From: Mycolicibacter heraklionensis
GTDB taxonomy: Bacteria > Actinomycetota > Actinomycetes > Mycobacteriales > Mycobacteriaceae
Assembly (NCBI GenBank): GCA_001673575.1
Contig: LZME01000019.1
Span: forward strand, 1-49,556
Length of the DNA stretch: 49,556 nt
Reading direction: 5' to 3'
Position numbers and translations under genes: made by a program. Positions 1-9,314 of the stretch are shown here, piece after piece (position 1 is the stretch's first letter; each line of letters begins with the position of its first letter). The notes beneath the pieces are model-generated. The model made no database searches, was not told the origin of the DNA, and was given only the letters and a program-made list of their open reading frames with translations.

Positions 1-43
1 TCGGTGGTGTCGACGTGCGGTGAGATACGCAACACCGGCACTG

Positions 44-1864
44 TCAGCTCCAGCGGTGCGCGTTCGACTCCGGCAGCTGAATACCCGGGTTCGGGTTAAC
101 GACGGGAAGGTCCGGGACCTGAACTGGCGGATCCGGCGGTTTCACCACCGGTGGGTTCGGCTTAACCACTGGGATCTCGGGCTTGACGATCGGTGGGTTC
201 GGCTTGACCACCGGGATCTCGGGCTTGACGACCGGTGGGTTCGGCTTGACCACCGGGATTTCGGGTTGGACCACCGGGGGATTGGGCTTCACGACCGGCG
301 GATCGGGAAGCTCGATCGGCGGGTTCGGCTTCACCACCGGGGGATTGGGCTTCACGATCGGCGGATCGGGCTTGACCACCGGGGGATTGGGAAGCTCGAC
401 GGGCGGCGTGGGCTTGACCACCGGGGGCTCGGGCTTGACCTCGGGCGGTTGGGGCTTGACCACCGGCGGGGCAGGTGCCGCCGGCTTCTTGCCGGGCAAT
501 CCCCACAGGAATGACAGATCGGGCATCCCCGACAGGACGGGCCGGTGCGGGGCCGGCTGCGGAAGCGGCGCCAGCAGGAAGGGCGACGGCGTCTGCGCCG
601 CCGGCGGGTGGATGGGCAACGGCGGACCGAAGATCGGGGCGGGAACGAACAACGGCCCGGTGCTGGCCCCGGCCGCCACCGGCTGTGGAGCCGGCAGGCC
701 GGGCGTCGGCGCACCCAGCGGCACTGCCGGAAGTTCGGGCGCCGACGGCATGCTCAACGGCGGCAGTGGAATCGAGTCCGCTGGTGCCTGCCCCATCACC
801 GGCGGTTGTCCCCCGAACGGCTCGGTGGCGGGTACCTGAAGGTTCGGCGCCCGGTGTGGAATGGTCAGCGCCCGCCCCAGATCCGGCCGCAGCGCAACCA
901 GGTTGGGAGTGATGTCCAGCGTCATGGCCACCATCAGCGCCGACGCTGCGGCGAAAGCGGCAGACGCCAACGCCGCGCCGGCCACCAGCAGCGGTCGGCG
1001 AGGCGGATGGCCCACCGGTTCGAAGATCTCGGTGGCCGCTTCGGCGTCTTCGTCGGGCACGGCGCTGTAGGCCAGGTCGTCGGCGTCAAAGTCGGGGATG
1101 TCGTAGTAGCAGGGCCCGACCGCATCGGATGCGGGTTCTTGCGTGTAGGCGAGCGCGGCGGACTCGGCCGCGACACCGACCAGGCGGGCAGAGGCCAGTG
1201 CCGCACCGCGGGCCAGCGCGGCCCGCGGCTCCGCGGGTTCACACACCTCGTGGTCGACCGTCGCCTCCAGTCGCGGCCGCAACGCGGTCGAATCACCCTC
1301 GGCGCAGATCAGAAACAGACCGTCCGGAGACGTGTGGGCGGCGGTGAGCCGATCAGCGACCGTGTCGATCGTGGCGGTGGCGTCGCCGTCAGTGAGGGCT
1401 TGCCGAAAGATCCGGGTGATGGTGCCGTCGGTGCAGTCGACCATGGCCAGTGTCGCGGTCGACGCCTCGACGGACAGCAGCCCCATCTGGTCGCAGCCGA
1501 CCGTCTGTCCCAGGTTGTGGGTCAAGCTTGCCGCCGCAAGCACCGGGGAGACCAGAGCCACGTTCTCCAAACCCTCTAGGGCGCCGCTGGAAAGCCGTGA
1601 ACTCAGTGCGGCCGCGTCGAGCGGATCGGTCACCGTCACGCCGGTCGACACCAGGCGAAGACCGGCCGAGTCCGCGGCATCACGCGCCCGCAGGATCGCC
1701 GCGATCAACGCGTCGACGGCGGCGAACTCGACGGAGTCGTCGGAAGGGACGTCAATGCTGAGCTCTTCCAGCGTGACGCCGTCCCCGCGTTCTCCGCAGA
1801 CCAGCACGGTGTGGATGGTGGCGGGTGTGCTCGACGCAAGTGCCACACCGAGGACGACGTCCAT
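44..1864 (-). CDS. DUF7159-type membrane protein with long proline-rich repeat tail
   Basis: 606 residues. The N-terminus ([10 protein letters not shown], then a regulator-like domain to about residue 240) looks like the mycobacterial DUF7159 family. One membrane segment lies near residues 291-316. The rest, about 290 residues, is proline-rich; after about residue 465 it becomes regular PPVVKPNPP / PEIPVVK units. The topology suggests a cytoplasmic N-domain and a cell-wall-spanning tail. M. tuberculosis has similar proline-rich proteins (for example Rv0312), but the function is not known. The start is an ATG and the gene runs away from glpK, with about 290 bases between them. Family assignment rests on the N-terminal pattern only. 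Confidence 0.75.
   Translation of the reverse strand: MDVVLGVALASSTPATIHTVLVCGERGDGVTLEELSIDVPSDDSVEFAAVDALIAAILRARDAADSAGLRLVSTGVTVTDPLDAAALSSRLSSGALEGLENVALVSPVLAAASLTHNLGQTVGCDQMGLLSVEASTATLAMVDCTDGTITRIFRQALTDGDATATIDTVADRLTAAHTSPDGLFLICAEGDSTALRPRLEATVDHEVCEPAEPRAALARGAALASARLVGVAAESAALAYTQEPASDAVGPCYYDIPDFDADDLAYSAVPDEDAEAATEIFEPVGHPPRRPLLVAGAALASAAFAAASALMVAMTLDITPNLVALRPDLGRALTIPHRAPNLQVPATEPFGGQPPVMGQAPADSIPLPPLSMPSAPELPAVPLGAPTPGLPAPQPVAAGASTGPLFVPAPIFGPPLPIHPPAAQTPSPFLLAPLPQPAPHRPVLSGMPDLSFLWGLPGKKPAAPAPPVVKPQPPEVKPEPPVVKPTPPVELPNPPVVKPDPPIVKPNPPVVKPNPPIELPDPPVVKPNPPVVQPEIPVVKPNPPVVKPEIPVVKPNPPIVKPEIPVVKPNPPVVKPPDPPVQVPDLPVVNPNPGIQLPESNAHRWS
160..420. repeat. Degenerate tandem repeats, about 42-bp period, coding for Pro-rich tail
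   Basis: Between about 160 and 290 three near-identical 42-base units can be read, each coding for a 14-residue [18 protein letters not shown] unit. From 290 to 420 the periodicity decays to 6-7 residue units (PPVVKPxP, PPIELPxP). The repeat stays in frame, so unit gain or loss would change the length of the tail. Confidence 0.7.
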
Positions 1865-1966
1865 GTCTTCTCCGATTCAGTTCTGACCTGCACGCGGTCG
1901 GCCACGGCGGCTGCTGGGGGGCACAGACATCGGCGGCGTTCCGACACCGTTTGTTCACCAACACGA

Positions 1967-1985
1967 GATGTACTCGCAATACATC
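1967..1985. promoter_or_regulatory. Short inverted repeat between the DUF7159 gene and glpK
   Basis: GATGTA and TACATC are separated by 7 bases, in a relatively AT-rich part of the 294-base gap 1865-2158. It could be an operator for either divergent gene. No convincing sigma-factor hexamers and no further gene are seen in this gap. Confidence 0.25.
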
Positions 1986-2158
1986 GAAATATGCGCCCGA
2001 GTGAATGAATAGCGTCTGATGGGTTCGTGAAGAATGTCTAATTTTGTGGACTGACCTGCCCGGGCGTCGCGATCCTGCCGCGTAGCGCCACCCGATCGGG
2101 CCAGGTGGGCGATGATGGACGCGGCACCGACCGGCACCGGTATGGACAGGAGTCAGAC

Positions 2159-3676
2159 TTGGCCGATTTCGTCGCGTCGATCGACCAGGGCACCACCAGC
2201 ACTCGCTGCATCATCTTCGACCATGACGGTGCAGAGGTGGGCCGCCATCAGCTCGAACACGAGCAGATCCTGCCTCGAGCCGGCTGGGTGGAACACGATC
2301 CGTTCGAATTGTGGAACCACACCGCGGCGGTGCTGGTCTCGGCGCTCAACACCACCAAGCTGCACGCGTCGGACCTGGTGGCGCTGGGCATCGCCAACCA
2401 GCGCGAAACGACGGTGGTGTGGAACCGCAAGACCGGCCAGCCCTACCACAACGCGATCGTCTGGCAAGACACCCGAACCGACGCCATCGCCGCGGCCCTC
2501 GAGCGCGACGGCCACGGGGAGGTGATCCGGCGCAAGGCCGGCTTGCCGCCGGCCACGTACTTCTCCGGCGGCAAACTGCAGTGGATTCTCGACAACGTCG
2601 AGGGGGTGCGTGCTGATGCCGAACGTGGCGACGCGCTGTTCGGCACCTGCGACAGCTGGGTGCTGTGGAACCTGACCGGGGGCCCGCGCGGCGGCGTGCA
2701 CCTGACCGACGTCACCAACGCCAGCCGCACCATGTTGATGAACCTCGAGACCCTGGATTGGGACGACGAGCTGCTGGCGTTGTTCTCGATCCCCAAGGCG
2801 ATGCTGCCACGCATCACGGCGTCGTCGACGCGGCGCCGGCATGCGGTCACCGCGAGCACCGGACCGTTGCGTGGCGAGGTGCCGATCGCCGGCATCCTGG
2901 GCGACCAGCAGAGCGCCATGGTCGGCCAGGTGTGCTTGTCGGCGGGAGAAGCGAAGAACACCTACGGCACGGGAAACTTCTTGCTGCTCAACACCGGTGA
3001 GCAGATCGTCCGCTCCAACAACGGATTATTGACCACGGTCTGCTACCAGTTCGGCGACGCCAAGCCCGTGTATGCGCTGGAGGGCTCGATCGCGGTCACC
3101 GGGTCCGCAGTGCAGTGGCTGCGCGACCAGTTGGGCATCATCAGCGGCGCCACGCAGGTGGAGAGCCTCGCCCGCCAGGTCTCCGACAACGGCGGAATGT
3201 ATTTCGTGCCAGCGTTCTCCGGGCTGTTCGCACCGTACTGGCGTTCGGATGCGCGCGGCGCGATCGTGGGGTTGTCCCGCTTCAACACCAACGCGCATCT
3301 GGCGCGCGCCACCCTGGAGGCGATCTGCTACCAGAGCCGAGACGTGGCCGAAGCGATGGAAGCCGACTCCGGTGTGCACCTTGGTGTTTTGAAGGTCGAC
3401 GGCGGCATCACCGCCAATGATCTGTGTATGCAGATCCAGGCCGACGTGCTCGGCGTCGACGTGGTCAAGCCGGTGGTGCCCGAAACCACCGCGCTAGGCG
3501 CGGCGTATGCGGCCGGATTGGGTGTCGGCTTCTGGAAGGGACCCGACGATCTTCGCGCCAATTGGCGCGAAGATCGTCGCTGGACCCCGAACTGGTCGGA
3601 TGAGCAGCGTGCCGAAGGCTATGCCGGGTGGCGAAAGGCCGTGCAGCGCACGCTGGACTGGGTCGAGCTGCCCTGA
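2159..3676 (+). CDS. glpK: Glycerol kinase
   Basis: Phosphorylates glycerol to sn-glycerol-3-phosphate with ATP, in the cytoplasm. 505 residues from the chosen start, the usual size for GlpK. The ATP-binding DQGTTSTR motif is at residues 9-16 and the FGGY family pattern runs to the end. I chose TTG at 2159 because AGGAG (2148-2152) sits 6 bases upstream and the product then begins (M)[10 protein letters not shown], as in other mycobacterial GlpKs. The open frame extends upstream to 2105 without a good ribosome site. The C-terminal stretch [12 protein letters not shown] is coded by a perfect 36-base palindrome (see repeat). Orthologue of Rv3696c. Confidence 0.95.
   Translation: MADFVASIDQGTTSTRCIIFDHDGAEVGRHQLEHEQILPRAGWVEHDPFELWNHTAAVLVSALNTTKLHASDLVALGIANQRETTVVWNRKTGQPYHNAIVWQDTRTDAIAAALERDGHGEVIRRKAGLPPATYFSGGKLQWILDNVEGVRADAERGDALFGTCDSWVLWNLTGGPRGGVHLTDVTNASRTMLMNLETLDWDDELLALFSIPKAMLPRITASSTRRRHAVTASTGPLRGEVPIAGILGDQQSAMVGQVCLSAGEAKNTYGTGNFLLLNTGEQIVRSNNGLLTTVCYQFGDAKPVYALEGSIAVTGSAVQWLRDQLGIISGATQVESLARQVSDNGGMYFVPAFSGLFAPYWRSDARGAIVGLSRFNTNAHLARATLEAICYQSRDVAEAMEADSGVHLGVLKVDGGITANDLCMQIQADVLGVDVVKPVVPETTALGAAYAAGLGVGFWKGPDDLRANWREDRRWTPNWSDEQRAEGYAGWRKAVQRTLDWVELP
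3544..3579. repeat. Perfect 36-bp palindrome inside glpK
   Basis: Two 18-base arms (3544-3561 and 3562-3579) are exact reverse complements with no spacer; the centre is CAATTG. It lies in coding sequence for [12 protein letters not shown], so both strands read nearly the same peptide. It includes codons uncommon in this GC-rich genome (CTT, AAT, CGT). Confidence 0.95.
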
Positions 3677-3678
3677 GA

Positions 3679-4407
3679 ATGGCCGCACGCAGGCGGGTGC
3701 TGCCCGGCGCGGTGGTTGCGCTGGTCGTGGTGGCCGTTGTCGGCTGGGCATGGTGGCAGCAGGCCGGGTGGTTCACGCAGCCGCCGGGGCCCTCGCCGAC
3801 TCCGACGCCGCCGAGGCCGAGCGCGGCGCCGCTGGCTCCTGGCTTCGACGACGCCCGCCGCCTGCTCGAAGCGCTGCCGGTCAAGGGCTGGGATCGCGAG
3901 AAGGACTTCAAGCGCTACCGGTTCGGCGAGCGGTGGAGTGATGACGTCGACGTCGAATTCGGCCACAACGGCTGCAATACCCGCGACGACATCCTCCGCC
4001 GCGACCTGACCCAGGTTGAACTGCGGCGGGGCACCTGCCTGGTGCAGCGTGGTGTCCTGCACGACCCGTATTCCGGGGAGACCATCGCCTTTGCCCGTGG
4101 TCCCGAGACGTCCGAGGCCGTGCAGGTCGACCATCTCGTGTCGTTGGCCGACGCCTGGTACAAGGGAGCGCGAACCTGGGACGACAGGCGCCGCCGCGAT
4201 TTCGCCAACGATCCGCGCAACCTACTCGCGGTCAGCGCCCAAGCGAACTTCGACAAAGCATTCCGCGACGCCGCCGGCTGGCTGCCGGCGAACGCCGCGT
4301 TCGAATGCGAATTCGTAGCCCGCCAAATCACGGTCAAAACCGCTTACGGACTGTGGGTTTCATCGAACGAGAAGACCGCGATGCATCGGGTCCTTCGTCA
4401 CTGTTGA
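3679..4407 (+). CDS. Exported HNH-endonuclease-like protein (DUF1524/GmrSD C-terminal type)
   Basis: 242 residues from the ATG two bases after the glpK stop; a longer frame begins at 3628 inside glpK but is unlikely. Basic residues and a hydrophobic segment (about residues 6-24) form a signal anchor, followed by a Pro/Thr linker. The C-terminal domain has VQVDHLVSLADAW and RDFANDPRNLLAVSAQAN, the Asp-His and Asn pattern of the DUF1524 His-Me finger (HNH) fold seen in secreted actinobacterial nucleases. A cell-surface or secreted nuclease is the likely role. Coupling to glpK is probably only transcriptional. Confidence 0.75.
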   Translation: MAARRRVLPGAVVALVVVAVVGWAWWQQAGWFTQPPGPSPTPTPPRPSAAPLAPGFDDARRLLEALPVKGWDREKDFKRYRFGERWSDDVDVEFGHNGCNTRDDILRRDLTQVELRRGTCLVQRGVLHDPYSGETIAFARGPETSEAVQVDHLVSLADAWYKGARTWDDRRRRDFANDPRNLLAVSAQANFDKAFRDAAGWLPANAAFECEFVARQITVKTAYGLWVSSNEKTAMHRVLRHC

Positions 4408-4423
4408 CCCGCACTGATCAGAC

Positions 4424-5203
4424 TCAGTCGGTTTCCCCGAGGATTCCGTAGATCTCCTTGCGGGCACTGTTGATGATGTCGACGATGCGCTGCTGCTGCT
4501 CGGGCGTGGCTGCCTGGCCGGCCTGCGCGACGGCGCCGAACAGTTGGCCGGTGGCGGTGCGCAGGTTGATCTGCCCCGGGTCGGCGCCGTCGGCGATCTG
4601 TTCCCACGGCGGCGTCTCGATCGTCTCCGCGACCCCGCGACCTTCTTCGGTCAATTCGAAAAGTCGCTTCTTGCCGTCGGTTTCGGTGCCGGTGATCAGA
4701 CCTTCATCGACCAGCATCTGCAAAGTCGGGTAGACCGATCCGGGGCTGGGACGCCACAGCTGCTGGCTGCGCTCGGCGATCTGGTGGATGATCTCGTAGC
4801 CGTGCATTGGGCCCTCGGCCAGCAGGGCCAGGATGGCGAGCCGCACGTCGCCGCGCCGGCCGCGATTGCCGCGCCGGTGTCCACGGTGCCCGCCCGGGCC
4901 GAAGCCGAAGCCGAAGCCGGGACCGCCTGGTCCGAATCCCGGGCCGAAACCTGGACCGAATCCGTGCCGGAAATCCGGGCCGAATCCGGGGCCGGCGGCC
5001 TCGTGGCCCGGACCGAAGCCGAACGGCGCGCACTGCTCGGCGGCATGGTCACGCAACTGCCGGCGAAATTCACGCCGGGCCTGCCGGCGCGCGATGTGTG
5101 CCGCGCGGCGCTGGTGTGGCCCCGCGGGGCCGAAACCGAACCCGACGTGGTGTGCAGGTTCTTCTGAGAAGGGTCCGCCGGGCGGACCAAAGGGGCTGTT
5201 CAT
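4424..5203 (-). CDS. PadR-family transcriptional regulator with Gly/Phe/Pro-rich N-terminus
   Basis: 259 residues. Roughly residues 120-195 form the PadR winged helix: RLAILALLAEGPMHGYEII and PSPGSVYPTLQMLVDEGLI are the family's signature stretches. A C-terminal helical dimerisation region follows. The first 115 residues are low complexity, with Arg/Ala-rich then FGPGFGPG-type repeats, an extension common in actinobacterial PadR proteins and of unknown role. PadR proteins are usually repressors that regulate themselves, and a concentric inverted repeat lies 39-75 bases upstream of the ATG. The target pathway is not evident from the neighbours. Confidence 0.88.
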   Translation of the reverse strand: MNSPFGPPGGPFSEEPAHHVGFGFGPAGPHQRRAAHIARRQARREFRRQLRDHAAEQCAPFGFGPGHEAAGPGFGPDFRHGFGPGFGPGFGPGGPGFGFGFGPGGHRGHRRGNRGRRGDVRLAILALLAEGPMHGYEIIHQIAERSQQLWRPSPGSVYPTLQMLVDEGLITGTETDGKKRLFELTEEGRGVAETIETPPWEQIADGADPGQINLRTATGQLFGAVAQAGQAATPEQQQRIVDIINSARKEIYGILGETD

Positions 5204-5241
5204 GCGTACCTCATTGCTTGGGAAGGGGGAGCGCGATTCGC

Positions 5242-5278
5242 TCCCGATACGCTAACGATATATCGAGAACTATCGGGA
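5242..5278. promoter_or_regulatory. Probable PadR operator (nested inverted repeats)
   Basis: Outer arms TCCCGATA (5242-5249) and TATCGGGA (5271-5278) enclose an inner palindrome CGATATATCG (5256-5265). Both share a centre at about 5260. The site lies just upstream of the PadR start, in the divergent region before vapB, as expected for an autoregulatory operator. Confidence 0.6.
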
Positions 5279-5354
5279 TGCAACGAATTTTCTTCGGCGG
5301 CCGGCCAGATCTGGGAGAAGATGGAAATGGGATCTGGCTGGTAGCGTCATCCCA

Positions 5355-5594
5355 ATGGAGGCTGTTATCGATTCCGCAGGCAGGATCGTCGTGCCCAAAC
5401 CGCTACGCGACAGCTTGGGACTCGCGCCCGGAACCGTGGTCGACATCTCGCAGTACGGCAACGGCGTGCAGATCACGCCCGGTGGTCGCACCGCCCGACT
5501 GGAGCGCGATGCCACGGGTCGACTGGTCGCCCAAAGTGATACCGCGGTCACCGACGAGACGGTTTTCGGACTCATCGACGCGGGTCGGCGTTGA
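5355..5594 (+). CDS. VapB-like antitoxin (AbrB/SpoVT fold)
   Basis: 79 residues. The N-terminal half, with AGRIVVPKPLRDSLGLAPG, is a swapped-hairpin AbrB/MazE DNA-binding domain. The C-terminal tail, ending in VFGLIDAGRR, would bind and neutralise the toxin. Its stop overlaps the toxin start by four bases (TTGA), typical of a coupled antitoxin-toxin pair. The divergent PadR gene shares the upstream region. VapB proteins usually repress their own operon together with VapC. Confidence 0.85.
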   Translation: MEAVIDSAGRIVVPKPLRDSLGLAPGTVVDISQYGNGVQITPGGRTARLERDATGRLVAQSDTAVTDETVFGLIDAGRR

Positions 5595-6028
5595 CGGCCC
5601 AGGGCGCGGTGGCGGTCGATACCAGCGTCGCGGTACCGCTGCTGATCGGCAGTCACGAGCACCACGCGCACGTTGCCGCGTGGGCACATGGGCAGTCGTT
5701 ATGCCTGACTGGGCACAGTCTGGCTGAAACATACGCAGTGCTCACCCGGCTGCCCGGTGACGCGCGGGTGTCCGCACCTGATGCGGTGCGCCTGATCGAC
5801 GAGAACTTCGCACAACCGCTGGCGCTTTCGGTTCGTGCCGCACGGGTGTTTCACCGGGAGTGCGCTGGCAAGGGCGTGACGGGCGGTGCGACATATGACG
5901 CACTGGTGGCGCTGACCGCCCGGGAACACCGTGTGCCGCTGGCCACCAGAGACGCCCGGGCGCGCTCCACCTATGAGGCGCTCGGGGTCACCGTGCTACA
6001 ACTGCCACTGGGGCCAACCGCGAGGTGA
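5591..6028 (+). CDS. VapC-like PIN-domain toxin
   Basis: 145 residues, TTG start overlapping the antitoxin stop. The PIN acidic residues are all present: Asp10 (AVDTS), Glu46 (SLAET), Asp103 (ATYDALVA) and Asp121 (ATRDAR). VapC toxins are Mg-dependent ribonucleases that cut tRNA or rRNA; the target here cannot be inferred. The gene ends 7 bases before the convergent RDD gene. Confidence 0.87.
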   Translation: MTAQGAVAVDTSVAVPLLIGSHEHHAHVAAWAHGQSLCLTGHSLAETYAVLTRLPGDARVSAPDAVRLIDENFAQPLALSVRAARVFHRECAGKGVTGGATYDALVALTAREHRVPLATRDARARSTYEALGVTVLQLPLGPTAR

Positions 6029-6034
6029 CGCCGC

Positions 6035-6865
6035 TCAGGTCGGGGGGAAGAATCCGCCGGCATTCGGCGGCGGCCACGGCGCCGGAGGCGGCGGGAAATA
6101 CGGCCCGGGCGGCATGACCTGAAACCGCGCCAGCTCGCGCTGATGTCGTTCGGCCAGCACCGCGGCCAGCACCAGCTCGGGCGGGGCGTCCGGGGGCGGT
6201 GGTGGTGAGATGTGCGCGAGCACATCACCGGAGATCCGGTAGGCCATCATCTGCCGGGTATGCGGGTCGAGCTGTGCGGCCCGACCCAGGAATTGCCTTG
6301 CCAGTTCGGCGGATTCGGCCCGCAGGCCCGATAACTGCAACGTCGAGGCCCACCAGGCCAGTCCCGGCGGCATCATGGGCGGGGGCGTCGAAGCCGGCGC
6401 GCGTTCGCTGATCACCACCGTGCCGGCGAAGATGTCGCCCAGGCGTTTTCCGCGCGGTGATAGCAGGCTGCAGATCACCGCCGGGCTTCCGGTCAGTCCC
6501 CAGATCTCGATAACGGAGGCCAGCGCCCGAAACAGGGCCTGTCGGAAGCGTTCCGGGCCGCCGTCATCGGAAACCACCCGCAGCCCCATCGCCATCTTGC
6601 CCAGCGACCGGCCCCGGGTGACGGTCTCCATGATGACCGGATAACCGACCAAGAGCAGTACCGCGAAGATGATCATGATGGCCGTGGTCAACGCGTCGTC
6701 GAACCGGCCGAGGGTGGTGGCCCACAGCACGATCGCGCACAGGTATCCCACGATCACGACGGTGATGTCGATCAGCGCGCTGACCGCGCGCACCGGCAGC
6801 TGCGCGATCGCGATGTCGAGGACGACGGCGTCGCCGGTCACCAGCTCGGGGCTGCGGTTCGCCAT
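6035..6865 (-). CDS. RDD-family membrane protein
   Basis: 276 residues, orthologue of Rv3695 by position. The N-terminal half holds the RDD domain: hydrophobic segments near residues 26-50, 62-85 and around 115-130, with the conserved stretches PVRAVSALIDI, RGRSLGKMAMGLRVV and GKRLGDIFAGTVV. The C-terminal 110 residues are soluble, ending in a Pro/Phe-rich tail. The function of the family is uncertain; transport or ion exchange has been suggested for some members. It faces the SpoIIM-like gene divergently. Confidence 0.85.
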   Translation of the reverse strand: MANRSPELVTGDAVVLDIAIAQLPVRAVSALIDITVVIVGYLCAIVLWATTLGRFDDALTTAIMIIFAVLLLVGYPVIMETVTRGRSLGKMAMGLRVVSDDGGPERFRQALFRALASVIEIWGLTGSPAVICSLLSPRGKRLGDIFAGTVVISERAPASTPPPMMPPGLAWWASTLQLSGLRAESAELARQFLGRAAQLDPHTRQMMAYRISGDVLAHISPPPPPDAPPELVLAAVLAERHQRELARFQVMPPGPYFPPPPAPWPPPNAGGFFPPT

Positions 6866-6979
6866 AGCTCAGACGCTACTCGCCGAACAGGACTCATCGA
6901 GGCGCTCGCGGCCGTGCCGCAGGGCGGACCTGCGTCGCCCGGCTTCGCCGTGCTCGCAGTCCTCGCTACGCTCGGCGAC

Positions 6980-7972
6980 GTGGATGTCGACGCCTTCGTG
7001 CTGACCCATCGACCGATCTGGGACCGGCTGGAGACACTGGTCAAGAATCGGCGTCGGCTCAGCGGCGCAGAGGTCGACGAGCTTGTCGACCTCTACCAGC
7101 GGGTGTCCACCCATCTTTCGGTGCTGCGCTCGTCGTCTTCGGACGCAGCGCTGATCGGCCGACTTTCCGCCCTGGTGGGGCGGGCGCGTGCCGCCGTCAC
7201 CGGTGCCCATGCGCCGTTGGCCTCGGAATTCGTCCGGTTCGTGACGGTGTCGTTTCCGGTGGTCGCTTACCGCGCCTGGCGGTGGTGGCTGGGCACCGCC
7301 GTGGTGTTCCTGGCGGTGTCGGCGGTCATCGCCTGCTGGGTGGCCGGCAACCCCGACGTGCAGGCGGTGATCGGCACCCCCGCGGAGATCGACAGGCTGG
7401 TCAACCACGACTTCGCCGCCTACTACAGCGATCACCCGGCCGGATCGTTCGCGCTGCAGGTCTGGGTGAACAACGCCTGGGTGGCCGCACGCGCCATTGC
7501 GTTCTCCGTGCTGCTGGGCCTGCCTATCCCGGCGCTGTTGTTCTCCAACGCGGCCAACCTCGGCTTGGGGCTCGGGCTGATGTTCCACGCCGGTCGGGGC
7601 GGTTTCATGCTGGGACTGCTTGCCCCACATGGGCTGCTGGAGCTGACAGCGGTGTTCTTGGCCGGCGCGGTGGGCATGCGGCTGGGCTGGACGGTGATCG
7701 CTCCGGGTGATCGGCCCCGCACACAGGCACTCGCCGAACAGGGCCGCGCCGTCGTCGCGGTCGCCGTGGGGTTGGTGGTGGTGTTCGCCGTGGCCGGGCT
7801 GCTCGAGGCGGTGGTGACCCCATCGCCGCTGCCGACGTGGCTGCGGATCGGCATCGGGGCCGCAGTGGAGGTCGCGTTTTTGGCCTACGTGGTGTACTTC
7901 GGGCGCAAGGCGGTGGCCGCGGACGAAACCGGTGACATCGCCGATGCCCCCGACGTCGTCCCCACCGGCTAG
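6980..7972 (+). CDS. SpoIIM-like integral membrane protein
   Basis: 330 residues from GTG 6980, chosen because the product then begins VDVDAFVLTHRP, matching the usual start of mycobacterial homologues (Rv3694c). The frame stays open to 6914, but the extra 22 residues come from a GC-rich low-information stretch. A soluble helical N-terminus is followed by about five membrane segments: near WWLGTAVVFLAVSAVIA, around 165-190, GLGLGLMFHAGRGGFMLGL, LLELTAVFLAGAVGM and VVAVAVGLVVVFAVAGLL. It belongs to the stage II sporulation protein M superfamily (DUF95). The role in non-sporulating bacteria is unknown. Its pairing with RDD, MoxR and DUF58 genes is conserved in actinobacteria. Confidence 0.82.
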   Translation: MDVDAFVLTHRPIWDRLETLVKNRRRLSGAEVDELVDLYQRVSTHLSVLRSSSSDAALIGRLSALVGRARAAVTGAHAPLASEFVRFVTVSFPVVAYRAWRWWLGTAVVFLAVSAVIACWVAGNPDVQAVIGTPAEIDRLVNHDFAAYYSDHPAGSFALQVWVNNAWVAARAIAFSVLLGLPIPALLFSNAANLGLGLGLMFHAGRGGFMLGLLAPHGLLELTAVFLAGAVGMRLGWTVIAPGDRPRTQALAEQGRAVVAVAVGLVVVFAVAGLLEAVVTPSPLPTWLRIGIGAAVEVAFLAYVVYFGRKAVAADETGDIADAPDVVPTG

Positions 7973-7994
7973 CCCCGTCCGGCAAACCCCGCGG

Positions 7995-9314
7995 TCAGAG
8001 CCGTCCGGCGGCCTTCATCGCCAGATAGGCGTCGGCCAGCGCCGGCGCCAGATCCTCGGGCGGGGCGTCGATGACCCGCACGCCGCTGCGACGCAATCGG
8101 GCCGCCATCGCGCGGCGGTCATTGCGGGCCCGTTCGGCGGCGCCGGCGTCATAGACCGCGGCCGCGTCGCCGCGGCCCTGAGCCAGCCGTTCCACTCGCG
8201 GATCGGCGACCGCGGCCAGGATCACCTGGTGGGCCGCGGTCAGCGTCGGCAACACCGGCAGCAGGCCCTCTTCCAGGGCGGACGGGTTGAGATCGGTCAA
8301 CAGCACAACGAGGTTGCCGCGGCGCGCCCGCCGGGACAAGGTGGCCAGCATCGCCGCGGCATCGGATTCGACCAGCGCCGGCTGCAGTGGCGCCATCGCG
8401 TCGACCAGTTGAGCGAACAGGCGAGTCCTCGATGCGCCGAATACCCCGGCGCGGGTCACCTGATCATGGGCGAGCAGATCGACGTGATCGCCGGCGCGTA
8501 ATGCCAACGCCGCCAGCAACAGTGCGGCATCCATCGACCAGTCCAGTCGCGGCCAGCCCGCGGGATCGCGTGCGGTGGGGTCGACCCCGATCCGGCCGGC
8601 CGCCGTGCGGCCGGTGTCGAGCACGATGACGACCCGCCGGTCCCGTTCTGGCCGCCAGGTGCGCACCACCACCTCGGAGCGCCGTGCGGTGGCCCGCCAA
8701 TCGATCGAGCGCACGTCGTCGCCGGCGACGTATTCGCGCAGCGAATCGAATTCGCTGCCCTGGCCGCGTACCAGTGCCGGAAGATTCCCGTCGACCTCCC
8801 GTAGCCGGGCCAGCCGGGCCGGCAGGTGCCGGCGGGACAAAAAGGGCGGAAGCACCCGCACCTGCCCCGGCACCTGCCGAGAGCGCTGCCGCCCGGCCAG
8901 CCCCAGCGGCCCGATTGAGCGCACCGTGACCCGGGCGGCCTGCTGGTCGCCGCGGCGGATCGGCCGTAGCTCGCTGACCACGCGGGATAGCTGGCCGGCC
9001 GCCAGCTCCAGCGGATGCGAGCGCGGTGCGGCGCAGGCACTGGGCGACCAGGCGTCACGGATCTGACCGCGGAATGGGCGGCTGCCGTTGACGATCGACA
9101 AGGTGGTCGTGGTCGTCTGGCCGAGCCGTATCGCGTTGTCCATGGACCGGTGGATGTGCAGCGTGGCGGGATCTGTCGTCAACGCGACGTCGAGCAGCAC
9201 TGCCGCGGTGAGCCCAGCCAGCAGGACCGCGAAGGCGGCCGCCGGCCAAGGGGCCAGCGTGATCGGCACGGCGCCCAGCAGTGCGATCAGCGCGGCACGA
9301 CCGGTCAGAATCAC
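7995..9314 (-). CDS. DUF58-domain membrane-anchored protein
   Basis: 439 residues, orthologue of Rv3693. The start is GTG 9314, overlapping the MoxR stop by four bases (GTGA); the longer open frame upstream to 10406 is antisense noise through moxR. Two hydrophobic segments lie in the first 50 residues. The DUF58 core is GSEFDSLREYVAGDDVRSID followed by WRATARRSEVVVRTW. A von Willebrand-A-like part follows with VVIVLDTGRT and LVVLLTDL. DUF58 proteins act as partners of MoxR ATPases. This is the last gene of the leftward operon. Confidence 0.85.
   Translation of the reverse strand: MILTGRAALIALLGAVPITLAPWPAAAFAVLLAGLTAAVLLDVALTTDPATLHIHRSMDNAIRLGQTTTTTLSIVNGSRPFRGQIRDAWSPSACAAPRSHPLELAAGQLSRVVSELRPIRRGDQQAARVTVRSIGPLGLAGRQRSRQVPGQVRVLPPFLSRRHLPARLARLREVDGNLPALVRGQGSEFDSLREYVAGDDVRSIDWRATARRSEVVVRTWRPERDRRVVIVLDTGRTAAGRIGVDPTARDPAGWPRLDWSMDAALLLAALALRAGDHVDLLAHDQVTRAGVFGASRTRLFAQLVDAMAPLQPALVESDAAAMLATLSRRARRGNLVVLLTDLNPSALEEGLLPVLPTLTAAHQVILAAVADPRVERLAQGRGDAAAVYDAGAAERARNDRRAMAARLRRSGVRVIDAPPEDLAPALADAYLAMKAAGRL

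Noticed and set aside
160..420. Regular repeats that could suggest a CRISPR array
   Set aside because: The units are contiguous, in frame and code for proline repeats; there are no unique spacers and no cas genes.
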